From Intrasporangium oryzae NRRL B-24470 (lineage in GTDB: Bacteria; Actinomycetota; Actinomycetes; Actinomycetales; Dermatophilaceae), in contig NZ_AWSA01000017.1 in the NCBI RefSeq assembly GCF_000576595.1, positions 1 through 64,000 of the forward strand: DNA of 64,000 nucleotides, written 5' to 3'. The position numbers and the translations under genes were made by a program. How positions within the stretch are numbered: position 1 is the first letter of the stretch; every line of letters starts with the position of its first letter. The notes beneath the pieces were generated by a model. That model saw nothing but the letters and a program-made list of their open reading frames with translations, was not told where the DNA came from and searched no databases. This document shows positions 48,601 through 59,626 of the stretch, piece by piece.

Positions 48601-48631
48601 ACCCTCGCGTCTCAACCCGGTTGAAGGTCAA
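48601..48631 (-). promoter_or_regulatory. MerR-type operator-promoter of the MerR-clamp gene
   Basis: On the minus strand TTGACC (48631-48626) and GAGGGT (48606-48601) are separated by 19 bp, the overlong spacer that defines MerR-activated promoters. A perfect inverted repeat TCAACC-G-GGTTGA (48624-48612) fills that spacer. GAGGGT ends 7 nt before the GTG, so the message is probably leaderless. The gene most likely regulates itself by promoter untwisting. The remaining 48632-48728 may hold a promoter for the GH63 gene. Confidence 0.7.
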
Positions 48632-48728
48632 GTCCGCGACGGGGTCGCGCAGGGTCCCCGTGGTCGGGGGACCCGGCAGATGCCCTCGGAAACAGCGGGT
48701 AACGACGCCGACACATCGATGGCCCACC

Positions 48729-51434
48729 ATGGTGGGCATGAACGCGTCGAGCGCAGGGCCCACGGAGCCCGAGCACCTCACCCCGGAGCACGCCCGGCTC
48801 GCCGAGTCACCGGCCCCGGACGGCCCGTGGCGTCTCTGGGGCCCCTACCTCTCCGCGCGCCAGTGGGGCACCGTCCGGGAGGACTACTCCCCCGACGGCA
48901 GCGCCTGGTCCGAGTTCCCCTTCGACCACGCCGCCTCCCGCGCCTACCGCTGGGGCGAGGACGGGCTCGGCGGCATCAGCGACCGGTACGGCTTCCTCAA
49001 CGTCGCCCTCGCCCTCTGGAACGGCAAGGACCCCATCCTCAAGGAGCGCCTCTTCGGCCTGACGAACGAGGAGGGCAACCACGGGGAGGACGCCAAGGAG
49101 TACTGGTGGGCCGTCGACGGCACGCCCACCCACAGCTGGATGGAGTGGCTCTACCGCTACCCGCAGGCCGAGTACCCCTACGAGCAGCTCCGCCGGGCGA
49201 ACCGCGAGCGCAGTCGTTCCGAGCGCGAGTTCGAGCTCGCCGACACGGGGATCCTCGACCGCAACGAGTTCTTCGACGTCATGCTGACGTACGCGAAAGC
49301 GGGCCCGGACGACGTCTGCATCCGCATCACGGCGACGAACCGCGGCCCCGAGGCCGCGCCCCTGCACCTGCTGCCGACGATCTGGCTGCGGAACACGTGG
49401 GCCTGGGGCACCGACGACAGGGTCACCGAGCTGCGCGAGGTCCGTCGCAACGGTCGCCCCCCGCGCGGGTGCCGAGCCGCGGAGGTGACGCACGGCTTCC
49501 TCGGCCGCTACGTCCTCGTCGCTGCCGGGTCGCCCCAGGTCCTCTTCTGCGACAACGAGACCAACGCCGAGCGCCTCTACGGCACGAAGAACCAGTCGCA
49601 CTACCCCAAGGACGGCATCAACGACCGCGTCGTCCACGGGCGCCGCGCCGCGGTCAACCCCGGCGGGTACGGCAGCAAGGCGGCGTTCTGGTACCGGTGG
49701 GACGCCGTCGAGCCCGGCGAGACGGTGACCGTCGACCTGCGCCTCTCCCCCGCCGACCCCGGCCCGCGCACCTTCGGGGAGGACTTCGAAGCCGTCCTCT
49801 CCGAGCGCGCCGCCGAGGCCGACGAGTTCTACGCCCACGTCATCCACCCTTCGCTGCCCGACGTCGACCGGCACGTCGCCCGACGGGCGTATGCCGGCCT
49901 GCTCTGGGGCAAGCAGCTGTACCGCTACGACGTGCGCCAGTGGATCGAGGGCGACCCGGTCGGGCCACCGAGCCCCGAGCAGCGCACGCACGGGCGCAAC
50001 GCCCACTGGCGCCACCTCGCCCTCGCCGACGTCCTGTCGATGCCCGACGAGTGGGAGTACCCGTGGTTCGCCGCGTGGGACCTCGCCTTCCATACGATCC
50101 CGCTCGCACACGTCGACCCCGACTTCGCCAAGGAGCAGCTGCTCCTCATGTGCCGGGAGTGGGCGATGGCGCCCAACGGCCAGCTCCCGGCATACGAGTG
50201 GGAGTTCGGCGACGTCAACCCGCCCGTCCACGCCTGGGCGGCCTGGCACGTCTACCGGATCGACGGCTACCGCGACCGCGAGTTCCTCGTCCGCGTCTTC
50301 ACCAAGCTCCTGCTCAACTTCGGGTGGTGGGTCAACCGCAAGGACGCCAACGGCTCCAACCTCTTCGAGGGCGGCTTCCTCGGGATGGACAACATCGGCC
50401 TGTTCAACCGGTCCGCACCGCTGCCCCCCGGCTTCCGGCTCGAGCAGTCCGACGCGACGAGCTGGATGGCCTTCTACTGCCAGCAGATGCTGAAGATCGC
50501 CCTCGAGCTCGCCCGCACCGACAAGGCGTGGGACGACGTCGCGACGAAGTTCATGGAGCACTTCCTCGCGATCGCCCAGGCCATGCGGCACTTCGGCTCC
50601 CACGACAAGTCCCTCTGGCACGAGGAGGACGGTTTCTACTACGACGTCCTCGTCCACCCCGACGGTAGGGCGCCGCACATGCGGGTGCGCTCGATGGTTG
50701 GCCTGCTGCCCATCCTCGGGGCGACGGAGATCCCCGCGTGGGTCCTCGACGAGTGCCCCGACCTGACGAGCCGGTTCCGGTGGCTCCAGCAGCGGCGGCC
50801 CGAGCTCGTCAAGCCGCTCCTCGCCCGCGAGTCCGACGGCCGGATGCTCCTCACCCTCGTCCCGCCGCGGCGGCTGCGGCGCATCCTGCAGCGGATGTTC
50901 GACACCGAGGAGTTCCTCTCGCCGTACGGCATCCGCTCGCTCTCGGCGGCCACCCGCGAGGCCGTCACCGCGACGCTCGGTGGTCAGACGGTCTCGATCG
51001 AGTACGAGCCGGGCGAGTCGCGCACGGGGATGTTCGGTGGCAACTCCAACTGGCGCGGCCCGGTCTGGTTCCCCGTCAACGTCCTGCTCGCCGACAAGCT
51101 GCGCACGTACGGCCGCTTCTTCGGCGACAGCTTCACCGTCGAGGTCCCCACCGGCTCGGGGCGCCACCTCACGCTCGACGAGGCGGCCGACGTCATCGAC
51201 TCCGGACTCACCGCCCTCTTCCGTCCGGTCGACGGCCGCCGGCCGTCGGACGGCGCCCGGATCGAATCCAGCGACGACCCGCTCTGGTCGGAGCACCCGA
51301 CGTTCTCCGAGTACTTCGACGGCGACACCGGCGAGGGGCTCGGCGCCACGCACCAGACGGGCTGGACCGCCCTCGTGGCGCACCTGCTCAACCCTCGGCT
51401 GCCTCCGGACCCCCGCACGATGGGTTGGGGCTGA
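48729..51434 (+). CDS. GH63-type glucosidase (MGH1-like)
   Basis: A 901-residue glycoside hydrolase of the (alpha/alpha)6 type, family 63-like, which removes glucose from alpha-linked oligosaccharides. It has the N-terminal beta domain ([40 protein letters not shown]). The catalytic barrel carries [33 protein letters not shown] (acid), [13 protein letters not shown] and [18 protein letters not shown]. There is no signal peptide, so it acts inside the cell, perhaps on glycogen- or trehalose-related glucans. ATG 48738 is an alternative start. It diverges from the MerR-clamp gene, which may regulate it. Confidence 0.9.
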   Translation: MVGMNASSAGPTEPEHLTPEHARLAESPAPDGPWRLWGPYLSARQWGTVREDYSPDGSAWSEFPFDHAASRAYRWGEDGLGGISDRYGFLNVALALWNGKDPILKERLFGLTNEEGNHGEDAKEYWWAVDGTPTHSWMEWLYRYPQAEYPYEQLRRANRERSRSEREFELADTGILDRNEFFDVMLTYAKAGPDDVCIRITATNRGPEAAPLHLLPTIWLRNTWAWGTDDRVTELREVRRNGRPPRGCRAAEVTHGFLGRYVLVAAGSPQVLFCDNETNAERLYGTKNQSHYPKDGINDRVVHGRRAAVNPGGYGSKAAFWYRWDAVEPGETVTVDLRLSPADPGPRTFGEDFEAVLSERAAEADEFYAHVIHPSLPDVDRHVARRAYAGLLWGKQLYRYDVRQWIEGDPVGPPSPEQRTHGRNAHWRHLALADVLSMPDEWEYPWFAAWDLAFHTIPLAHVDPDFAKEQLLLMCREWAMAPNGQLPAYEWEFGDVNPPVHAWAAWHVYRIDGYRDREFLVRVFTKLLLNFGWWVNRKDANGSNLFEGGFLGMDNIGLFNRSAPLPPGFRLEQSDATSWMAFYCQQMLKIALELARTDKAWDDVATKFMEHFLAIAQAMRHFGSHDKSLWHEEDGFYYDVLVHPDGRAPHMRVRSMVGLLPILGATEIPAWVLDECPDLTSRFRWLQQRRPELVKPLLARESDGRMLLTLVPPRRLRRILQRMFDTEEFLSPYGIRSLSAATREAVTATLGGQTVSIEYEPGESRTGMFGGNSNWRGPVWFPVNVLLADKLRTYGRFFGDSFTVEVPTGSGRHLTLDEAADVIDSGLTALFRPVDGRRPSDGARIESSDDPLWSEHPTFSEYFDGDTGEGLGATHQTGWTALVAHLLNPRLPPDPRTMGWG

Positions 51435-51457
51435 CGACCGGCGGGTCCGGCCTCGGG

Positions 51458-51463
51458 TAGCGT
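51458..51463 (+). promoter_or_regulatory. Leaderless promoter -10 of the FemX gene (TAGCGT)
   Basis: TAGCGT ends 8 nt before the GTG at 51472. Confidence 0.5.
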
Positions 51464-51471
51464 GAGCCCCC

Positions 51472-52590
51472 GTGACCGCGCCCATCACCGTCCGAGACAT
51501 CACCGCCGCCGAGCACCTCGCGTGGCTGCGCACCCAGCCCTCGGCGAGCTTCCTGCAGACCCCCGCCTGGGGTCAGGTCAAGCAGGACTGGCGCCACGGG
51601 TCCGTCGGATGGTTCGAGGGCGAGCAGATGATCGGCGCGGCCCTCGTGCTCTACCGCTCCCTCCCGCGCATCGGCCGGTCGCTCGCCTACATCCCCGAGG
51701 GGCCCTGCATCGACTGGGCTTCCCCGCGCCTCGTGGAGCTGCTCCGGGCGCTGCGCGACCACCTCAAGGCATCGAAGGCCTTCGCCCTGCGGATCGGGCC
51801 GCCCGTCGCGACCCACCGCTGGCACGCACCGACGATCAAGGAGGCGATCGGCGACGACGCGATCCGGCGCTATGACCAGGCCCGGCCCGACGTCGTCGAG
51901 CCGGTCGGGACGGCGGTCGTCGCGACGCTGCGCCGTCTCGGCTTCGAGCACCTCGCCGCCGAGGACGGCTTCACCGCCGGCCAGCCGGAGTATGTCTTCC
52001 AGGTGCCGCTCGCTGGTCGCTCCGAGGCCGACGTCCTCGCCGGAATGAACCAGCTGTGGCGGCGCAACATCAAGAAGACGGAGAAGAACGGCGTCACGGT
52101 CCGGGTCGGCGACGCCACCGACATCCCGGCCTTCCACCGCGTCTACGTCGAGACGGCCGAGCGCGACCGCTTCACCCCCAGAGGGGTGGGCTACTTCGAG
52201 CAGATGTATGCCGCCCTGTCCGCCGAGGACCCCGACCGGATCCGCGTCTACCTCGCCGAGCACGAGGGCGACGTGCTCGCCGCGACGCTCTGGATCCGCG
52301 TCGGCGACCACGCCTGGTACTCCTACGGCGCCTCGACCGCCGCCAAGCGCGAGCTCCAGGCCTCAACGGCGATCCAGTGGCGCATGCTCCGTGACTCGAT
52401 CGCGGCGGGCTGCACCACCTACGACCTGCGCGGGATCACCAACACCGTGGCGTCGGACAACCCCCACATCGGGCTCATCCGGTTCAAGGTCGGCACCGGG
52501 GGCGAGGCCGTCCGCCTCGCCGGCGAGTGGGACCTCCCGCTCAACCCCGTTCTCTACAAGGCCTTCTCGCTCTACATGAAGAGGCGGTGA
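51472..52590 (+). CDS. FemX/FemA-type peptidyltransferase
   Basis: A 372-residue double-GNAT protein of the FemXAB family, which uses aminoacyl-tRNA to add bridge amino acids to lipid II. The N-terminal FLQTPAWGQVKQDW, SLAYIPEGPCIDW, MNQLWRRNIKKTEKNGV, GDHAWYSYGAST and the C-terminal YDLRGITNT and HIGLIRFKVGTGGE are family hallmarks. The coiled arm of staphylococcal FemA is short here. The racemase-like gene follows 2 bp later, so the two probably share a role in the peptidoglycan cross-bridge. Amino-acid specificity cannot be read. Confidence 0.92.
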   Translation: MTAPITVRDITAAEHLAWLRTQPSASFLQTPAWGQVKQDWRHGSVGWFEGEQMIGAALVLYRSLPRIGRSLAYIPEGPCIDWASPRLVELLRALRDHLKASKAFALRIGPPVATHRWHAPTIKEAIGDDAIRRYDQARPDVVEPVGTAVVATLRRLGFEHLAAEDGFTAGQPEYVFQVPLAGRSEADVLAGMNQLWRRNIKKTEKNGVTVRVGDATDIPAFHRVYVETAERDRFTPRGVGYFEQMYAALSAEDPDRIRVYLAEHEGDVLAATLWIRVGDHAWYSYGASTAAKRELQASTAIQWRMLRDSIAAGCTTYDLRGITNTVASDNPHIGLIRFKVGTGGEAVRLAGEWDLPLNPVLYKAFSLYMKRR

Positions 52591-52592
52591 GC

Positions 52593-53609
52593 ATGACCTT
52601 CACGCTCCACGTCGACGGCGCCCGCTGGCGCGCCGCCATGGACGCCGTCGTCGCGGCCCGACCCGGCATCGTCCCGGTCGTCAAGGGCAACGGCTACGGG
52701 TTCGGCCGGGACCTGCTCTGCGCCGAGGCCTCGCGGCTCGACGTGCCGATGATCGCCGTCGGCACCTACGTCGAGGTCCCGTCGGCGCTCGCCGCCTTCG
52801 GGCGGGACATCCTCGTCATGGAGCCGTACCGCGCGGCGATCCACGCGGACCTGCCCGACCTCGGCAACCGGCGCCTCGTCCACACGATCACCACGCGCCC
52901 CGACCTCGACCACCTGCGGGTCCTCCAGCCCACGGCCCGCGTCGTCGTCGAGGGGCTGACCTCCATGAAGCGCTTCGGCGCGCCGGCCGCCGCCCTCGGT
53001 GACCTCGTGGCCGCGTCGGACGCCCTCGGCGTCACCCTCCACCTTCCCCTCGGCACCGGCCACGTCGCCGAGATCACCTCGTTCATCGAGGCGGCCCCCG
53101 GCATGCGCCGCTGGTATCTCTCGCACGTGTCCCCGTCCGAGCTGGCCAGCCTGCGCAGCCGCTACCCCGAGCACCGGTTCCTCGCCCGGGTCGGCACGGA
53201 CCTGTGGCTCGCCGACCGCTCCGCGTACGAGGTCCGGGCGCACGTCCTCGACGTCCGGCCCGTCGCCAAGGGTGAGACGGCGGGCTACCGCCAGCGGCCG
53301 CTGCCGGCCGGCCACCTCGTCGTCGTGAGCGGTGGGACGTCCCATGGCGTGGCGATGGAGTCGCCCGCCTCCGCCGCGACCGCGCGATCGCGCGCGATCG
53401 CCGTGGCAGAGGGTGTGCTCGAGGCAGCGCACCGCGTCCGTTCGCCCTTCACCGTCGCCGGGGTCTCGCCCCGGTTCGCCGAGCCGCCACACATGCAGTG
53501 CAGCCTCCTCGCCCTGCCTGAGGGCGTGGCGCCACCGCGCGTCGGGGACACGGTCACGGTCAGGATGCGCCTCACCACGGCCTACCCCGACGCCGTCGTC
53601 GTCTCCTGA
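52593..53609 (+). CDS. Alanine-racemase-like PLP protein with altered C-terminal motif
   Basis: A 338-residue protein with the alanine racemase barrel: PLP Lys31 in VPVVKGNGYGFGRDLL, and Tyr232 in GETAGYRQR, which aligns with the catalytic Tyr before the Ala-racemase beta domain. The usual GYADG motif is replaced by SGGTSHGVA and the MDQ signature by MQCSLL, and it is some 40 residues shorter than Alr. Racemisation of Ala is thus uncertain; another amino acid is possible. It is almost fused to the FemX gene, which points to wall-bridge synthesis. Confidence 0.85.
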   Translation: MTFTLHVDGARWRAAMDAVVAARPGIVPVVKGNGYGFGRDLLCAEASRLDVPMIAVGTYVEVPSALAAFGRDILVMEPYRAAIHADLPDLGNRRLVHTITTRPDLDHLRVLQPTARVVVEGLTSMKRFGAPAAALGDLVAASDALGVTLHLPLGTGHVAEITSFIEAAPGMRRWYLSHVSPSELASLRSRYPEHRFLARVGTDLWLADRSAYEVRAHVLDVRPVAKGETAGYRQRPLPAGHLVVVSGGTSHGVAMESPASAATARSRAIAVAEGVLEAAHRVRSPFTVAGVSPRFAEPPHMQCSLLALPEGVAPPRVGDTVTVRMRLTTAYPDAVVVS

Positions 53610-53659
53610 TCCGTCGTGACATGCCCGGGGCGCCCCCGGCGCGAGGACGGACACCGCAC

Positions 53660-53665
53660 TAGGCT
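53660..53665 (+). promoter_or_regulatory. Candidate -10 of the zinc metallopeptidase gene (TAGGCT)
   Basis: TAGGCT lies 53 nt before the ATG; here a leader with GGAG at about 53709-53712 is present, unlike the leaderless genes. Confidence 0.45.
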
Positions 53666-53718
53666 GAACCGGGTGTGGACCCGGGACGCGCCGGTCCCCC
53701 GAGCCCAGGAGCGGTGAC

Positions 53719-54684
53719 ATGAGCTTCAACGAGAATGCCCAGCTCGATACCTCGCAGGTCGAGAGCGGCGGGAGCGGCGGTTTCGGCGGTGGGGGTGGCG
53801 GAGGTGGCGGCTTCCCCGGGGGCATCCAGGTCGGCGGCGGGATCGGCGGGCTCATCGTCCTCATCCTCGTGATGATCTTCGGCGGCAGCCGGCTCCTCGG
53901 CGGTGGCGACTCCGGCTCGACGACGAACGGCGTGCCCTCACAGCAGCTGCAGACCGACCAGGTCGCCGCGGCCGGGCAGGTGCAGGACTCGGCCTTCTCG
54001 CAGTGCAAGACGGGCGCCGACGCCAACAGGGACGACGTCTGCCTCATCGTTGCGACGGTCAACAGCGTCCAGGACTACTGGACCAAGACCCTGCCCAAGT
54101 ACAACCTCAACTACGAGCCGGTGAAGACCGTCATCTACCAGGGCCAGACCCCGTCCGGCTGCGGCACCGCCAACGCGCAGGTCGGGCCCTTCTACTGCCC
54201 GCTCGACAAGAAGGTCTATGTCGACGCCAGCTTCTTCCAGGAGCTGCAGAGCCGCTTCGGCGCCGACGGTGGGCAGCTGGCCAAGGAGTACGTCATCGGC
54301 CACGAGTACGGCCACCACGTCCAGGACCTCCTCGGCATCCTCAACCGCGCCCAGCAGGACCCGCAGGGGGCGAACTCCGGTGCGGTGCGCATCGAGCTCA
54401 TGGCCGACTGCCTGGCCGGGACGTGGGTCAAGCACGCGACGGAGACGACGGACGCGAACGGGACGACCCTGCTCAAGCCGATCACCGATGCCGACATCAA
54501 GTCGGCGCTCTCGGCGGCCTCGGCTGTGGGCGACGACCGGATCCAGCAGGCCGCCCAGGGCCGGGTCACGCCGGAGACGTGGACCCACGGCTCGGCGGCG
54601 GCGCGCCAGAAGTGGTTCATGCAGGGCTACGAGACCGGCGACATCAACCAGTGCAACACCTTCGGCGTCGCGACGGTCGGCTGA
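53719..54684 (+). CDS. Neutral zinc metallopeptidase (YpfJ-like)
   Basis: A 321-residue membrane-anchored metalloprotease of the neutral zinc metallopeptidase family. The N-terminus is a Gly-rich cytosolic segment (about 17-40, GGSGGFGGGGGG), then one membrane helix (about 41-56, IGGLIVLILVMIFGG), then an external catalytic domain. The active site is HEYGHH (in YVIGHEYGHHVQDLLG), the third ligand probably in IELMADCLAGTW. Four to five Cys outside could pair. The substrate is unknown. An AGGAGC ribosome site precedes the ATG. Confidence 0.92.
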   Translation: MSFNENAQLDTSQVESGGSGGFGGGGGGGGGFPGGIQVGGGIGGLIVLILVMIFGGSRLLGGGDSGSTTNGVPSQQLQTDQVAAAGQVQDSAFSQCKTGADANRDDVCLIVATVNSVQDYWTKTLPKYNLNYEPVKTVIYQGQTPSGCGTANAQVGPFYCPLDKKVYVDASFFQELQSRFGADGGQLAKEYVIGHEYGHHVQDLLGILNRAQQDPQGANSGAVRIELMADCLAGTWVKHATETTDANGTTLLKPITDADIKSALSAASAVGDDRIQQAAQGRVTPETWTHGSAAARQKWFMQGYETGDINQCNTFGVATVG

Positions 54685-54738
54685 GGCAGCCCGTCGCGAG
54701 CCGCGTGGCGCGTCGTCGGGGACGGCGTGGCCACGCCA

Positions 54739-55371
54739 CTAGGCGCCCGGGGTCGCGGGCCGGGTGGTCTCGGTGAGGGCGATCCGGACCGCCCTGCCCC
54801 GGCGCAGGGCGGTCTCGAGGACGTCGCGCCGCGGGTCCGGCAGGTCGAAGAGCTCGCGCACGGGCAGCCCACGGAGGGCCCGCAGCGCCGGCGCGTCCAG
54901 CACCTCGCCCACGAGCGCCCGGTCTCCCCCGACGACGAGACCACGGGGTATGCCGCTCGCTCCCGTCCGCGGCGACTCGTCGTCCCCGAGGAGCACCGTC
55001 CGCGCGTGCGCGACGACCGCGCCGACCAGCTCGTCGGCCTGGTTGGCGCGGCGGCGGGCGAAGCGCTGCTGCGACCAGCCGCCCGCGGCCGTGCGGGACT
55101 GGACCCTCCGCGTGCCCACCTTCGACGAGGTGAACGCGCCCGCGTGGGCCAGCCCGACGGCATACCCGCCCCTGCGGATGAGGACGAGACCGAGGGGGTC
55201 GTACGCGAAGGGTGTCGCCACGGCGGTCGACCCGTCGGCGGCCATGGCTGACACGACGATGCCGCCCGGAGTCTCCTCCGTGGCGACATCGACCGCTCCG
55301 TGCCGCTCGGCGAACCCGGCGAGCCACCGGTCGAGGCGCTCGGGGGCGACCTCGACCACGCGGGTGGTCAT
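54739..55371 (-). CDS. acVLRF1 family peptidyl-tRNA hydrolase
   Basis: A 210-residue actinobacterial member of the VLRF1 group, relatives of eukaryotic Vms1/ANKZF1 and release factor eRF1, which free stalled nascent chains from tRNA in ribosome quality control. The catalytic Gln loop is seen as TAAGGWSQQRFARRR near residue 95. The start ATG 55371 is the first in frame. It lies just after the suf operon on the same strand (16 bp from sufT), so it may be co-transcribed. A perfect 14-bp palindrome (54724-54737) adjoins its stop. Confidence 0.9.
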   Translation of the reverse strand: MTTRVVEVAPERLDRWLAGFAERHGAVDVATEETPGGIVVSAMAADGSTAVATPFAYDPLGLVLIRRGGYAVGLAHAGAFTSSKVGTRRVQSRTAAGGWSQQRFARRRANQADELVGAVVAHARTVLLGDDESPRTGASGIPRGLVVGGDRALVGEVLDAPALRALRGLPVRELFDLPDPRRDVLETALRRGRAVRIALTETTRPATPGA

Positions 55372-55387
55372 CGACCGGGCCGGCGGC

Positions 55388-55735
55388 TCAGAGGTTGAAA
55401 CCGAGCGCGCGCAGCTGCTCGCGCCCGTCCTCGGTGATCTTGTCGGGGCCCCACGGGGGCATCCACACCCAGTTGATCCGATGCGTCGCGACGAGCCCTT
55501 CGAGGGCCTGGGCCGTCTGGTCCTCGATGACGTCGGTGAGGGGGCAGGCCGCCGACGTCAGCGTCATGTCGATGACGGCGTGGGACTGGGCGTCGACGGT
55601 GATGCCGTAGACGAGACCGAGGTCGACGACGTTGATGCCGAGCTCGGGGTCGACGACGTCGCGCAGGGCCTCCTCGACGTCGGCCACGTTGGCCGGGTTG
55701 GCCGAGCTGCCGGAGCCGGTGGCGGTCTGGGTCAT
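55388..55735 (-). CDS. sufT: MIP18/DUF59 iron-sulfur assembly factor (SufT-like)
   Basis: A 115-residue protein of the metal-sulfur cluster biosynthesis family (MIP18/PaaD). It has EEALRDVVDPELGINVVDLGLV and the conserved Cys in LTSAACPLTD, and ends in the helix-strand of DUF59. It probably helps deliver Fe-S clusters to target proteins. The ATG overlaps the sufU stop as ATGA. It is the seventh gene of the suf operon, matching Rv1466 in M. tuberculosis as I recall. Confidence 0.93.
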   Translation of the reverse strand: MTQTATGSGSSANPANVADVEEALRDVVDPELGINVVDLGLVYGITVDAQSHAVIDMTLTSAACPLTDVIEDQTAQALEGLVATHRINWVWMPPWGPDKITEDGREQLRALGFNL

Positions 55736-56232
55736 GACTGCACTCCTTGGGGGGAGGTCGGGAGGGTGGCCGGGACGGAGGCCCGGTTCGAGATGTCGAC
55801 GCCGGCGCGAGCCAGGGCGTCGGTGAAGGCGGTCCAACCGAGCAGGGCGCACTTGACGCGGGCGGGGTACTTCGAGACCCCCGCCAGCGCGACGCCGTCG
55901 CCGATGACCTCCTCGTCGCCGACGACCTTGCCGCGCGAGGTGAGCATCTCGCGCATCGCCGCGAAGGTCTCGAGGGCCTCGGTGACCGGGTGGCCGATGA
56001 CCTCGTCGGCGAGGACGGAGGTCGACGCGACGGAGATCGAGCAACCCTGGGTGCGGTAGGACACGTCGGTGACGACCGCGTCCTCGCCCTCGCCCGTCAC
56101 GTCGACCCGCAGGGTGACCTCGTCGCCGCACGTCGGGTTGATGTGGTGGACCTCCGCGTCGAACGGCTCGCGCAGGCCCGCGTGGTGGGGTCGCTTGGAG
56201 TGCTCGAGGATGAGCTCCTGGTAGAGGTCCAT
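55732..56232 (-). CDS. sufU: Fe-S assembly sulfur-transfer protein SufU
   Basis: SufU takes persulfide sulfur from SufS and carries it to the SufBCD scaffold in Gram-positive bacteria. The 166 residues include the zinc ligands: Cys and Asp in NPTCGDEVTL, Cys in TQGCSISVAS and Cys in RVKCALLGW. The SufU-specific insertion between the second and third Cys distinguishes it from IscU. It starts 2 bp after the sufS stop. Confidence 0.95.
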   Translation of the reverse strand: MDLYQELILEHSKRPHHAGLREPFDAEVHHINPTCGDEVTLRVDVTGEGEDAVVTDVSYRTQGCSISVASTSVLADEVIGHPVTEALETFAAMREMLTSRGKVVGDEEVIGDGVALAGVSKYPARVKCALLGWTAFTDALARAGVDISNRASVPATLPTSPQGVQS

Positions 56233-56233
56233 C

Positions 56234-57601
<1,368 letters not shown>

Positions 57602-58363
57602 TCAGACCGTCGCCGACGAGGTGAAGCGGTCGTAGCCCTCGTCCTCGAGGCGGTCGGCGAGCTCGGGCCCGCCCTCCTCGACGATCCTGCCGTCGACGAA
57701 GACATGGACGAAGTCGGGCTTGATGTAGCGCAGGATCCGCGTGTAGTGCGTGATGAGCAGGACGCCGAGGTCGCTGGACCCCTTGGCGCGGTTGACGCCC
57801 TCGGAGACGATCTTGAGCGCGTCGACGTCGAGGCCGGAGTCGGTCTCGTCGAGGATGGCCACCTTGGGCTTGAGCAGCTCCATCTGGAGGATCTCGTGGC
57901 GCTTCTTCTCGCCGCCGGAGAACCCCTCGTTGACGTTGCGCTCGGCGAAGGCCGGGTCCATGCGGAGGTTGCCCATGGCCTCCTTGACCTCCTTGACCCA
58001 CGTGCGCAGCTTGGGGGCCTCGCCGTCGATCGCGGTCTTCGCGGTGCGCAGGAAGTTGCTCACGGTGACGCCGGGGACCTCGACGGGGTACTGCATGGCG
58101 AGGAAGAGGCCGGCACGGGCGCGCTCGTCGACACTCATGGCGAGCACGTCCTCCCCGTCGAGCGTGACGGTGCCGCCGGTGACCGTGTACTTCGGGTGGC
58201 CGGCGATGCTGTAGGCGAGCGTCGACTTGCCGGAGCCGTTCGGGCCCATGATCGCGTGGGTCTCACCGGAGTTCACGGTGAGGTCCACCCCGCGCAGGAT
58301 CTCCTTGGGGCCGTCCTCGGTCTCGACAGAGACCGTCAGTCCCTTGATCTCGAGCGTGCTCAT
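57602..58363 (-). CDS. sufC: Fe-S assembly ATPase SufC
   Basis: A 253-residue ABC-type ATPase that drives the SufBCD scaffold. Walker A is GPNGSGKSTLA, the signature is GFSGGEKKRHEILQ, Walker B is AILDETDSGLDVDAL, and the H-loop is LITHYTRIL. The SufC-specific long region ERNVNEGFSGG is present. It starts 3 bp after the sufD stop. Confidence 0.96.
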   Translation of the reverse strand: MSTLEIKGLTVSVETEDGPKEILRGVDLTVNSGETHAIMGPNGSGKSTLAYSIAGHPKYTVTGGTVTLDGEDVLAMSVDERARAGLFLAMQYPVEVPGVTVSNFLRTAKTAIDGEAPKLRTWVKEVKEAMGNLRMDPAFAERNVNEGFSGGEKKRHEILQMELLKPKVAILDETDSGLDVDALKIVSEGVNRAKGSSDLGVLLITHYTRILRYIKPDFVHVFVDGRIVEEGGPELADRLEDEGYDRFTSSATV

Positions 58364-58366
58364 GGG

Positions 58367-59626
58367 TCAGTTCTCCTTCGTGACGGTCTGGCCGTCGGCG
58401 TTCGGTGCAGTGGGGTTCGCGGCGGGGTTCGCGGCGGGGTTCGCGGAGGCGTATGCCGTCGAGGCGAGCTCCTCCTCGATGGCGGCCGTGATCTCGTCGC
58501 GGAGGTCGGCCAGCGGGATCTCGCGGATGATGTCGGCGAAGAAACCGCGCACGACGAGGCGCTTCGCCTCGTCCTCGGGGATGCCCCGCGCCTGCAGGTA
58601 GAACAGCTGCAGGTCGTCGAAGCGTCCGGTGGCGGAGGCGTGGCCGGCGCCCTCGATCTCGCCCGTCTCGATCTCGAGGTTGGGCACCGAGTCGGCGCGG
58701 GCGCCGTCGGTGAGGATGAGGTTGCGGTTGAGCTCGTAGGTGTCGGTGCCCTCGGCCTCGGCACGGATGAGGACGTCGCCGACCCAGACCGTGCGGGCGG
58801 TCGCGCCCTGGAGCGCACCCTTGTACGTGGCGCGGCTCGTGCAGTGCGGCGCGTTGTGGTCGATGTAGGAGCGGTGCTCGAGGTGCTGTCCCGCGTCGGC
58901 GAAGTAGACGCCGAGAAGGGTCGCGTTACCACCGGGGCCCGCGTAGCGGACGTTGGCGTTGAGCCGGACGACCTCACCGCCGAGGGTGACGCCCACGTGC
59001 TTGTACGTCGCGTCGCGGCCGACGAGGGCGTCGTGCTGCGCGAGGTGCACGGAGCCGTCGGACCAGCGCTGCGTCGAGACGACCGTGAGGTCGGAGCCGT
59101 CGCCGGTCACGACCGAGACGAGCTCGGAGTGCTGCGCGAGACCGGTGTGCTCGAGGACGAGGGTCGCCTTCGAGTGGCGCCCGGCCCGCACGACGACGTG
59201 GCCGTGCGAGGCGGTGTCACCCGAGCCGGTGAGGACGACCCGCACCGGCTCGGCGAGCTCGGCCTCGGCCGGGATGTCGACGAGGACGGCGGCGGCCGAG
59301 GCTGCGGCGACGACCGCGGCCCGGTCCTGCGGAGGCAGGATGCCGAGCGCGCGGGCGTCGGAGGCGGAGATCGGGGAGACGGTCACGCCCGCAGGGAGCG
59401 AGTCGGTCCACGCGAGGCCGTCGCTCGCACCCTCGGCGAAGAGGGCGGAGAGCTTCTTGACCGGCGTGAAGCGCCACTCCTCCTCGCGCCCCGTCGGGAC
59501 GGGGAACGCGGAGACGTCGAACGACGCGGTGCGCTCGGCCCGCGACTGGTCGGGCACGAAGGCCGCGACCGAGTCGGTGTGGGGCCGCGCCAGGGGGTCG
59601 GCGGTCATGGTGTCGGCAACGGACAT
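58367..59626 (-). CDS. sufD: Fe-S assembly protein SufD
   Basis: A 419-residue beta-helix scaffold partner of SufB. It shows EEWRFTPVKKLSALF, a long beta-helix and the C-terminal SATGRFDDLQLFYLQARGI. The end carries three perfect 12-bp repeats (58412-58446), giving a repeated Asn-Pro-Ala-Ala tail not expected in the family; the tail is probably a recent expansion. Its ATG overlaps the sufB stop by one base. Confidence 0.95.
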   Translation of the reverse strand: MSVADTMTADPLARPHTDSVAAFVPDQSRAERTASFDVSAFPVPTGREEEWRFTPVKKLSALFAEGASDGLAWTDSLPAGVTVSPISASDARALGILPPQDRAAVVAAASAAAVLVDIPAEAELAEPVRVVLTGSGDTASHGHVVVRAGRHSKATLVLEHTGLAQHSELVSVVTGDGSDLTVVSTQRWSDGSVHLAQHDALVGRDATYKHVGVTLGGEVVRLNANVRYAGPGGNATLLGVYFADAGQHLEHRSYIDHNAPHCTSRATYKGALQGATARTVWVGDVLIRAEAEGTDTYELNRNLILTDGARADSVPNLEIETGEIEGAGHASATGRFDDLQLFYLQARGIPEDEAKRLVVRGFFADIIREIPLADLRDEITAAIEEELASTAYASANPAANPAANPTAPNADGQTVTKEN

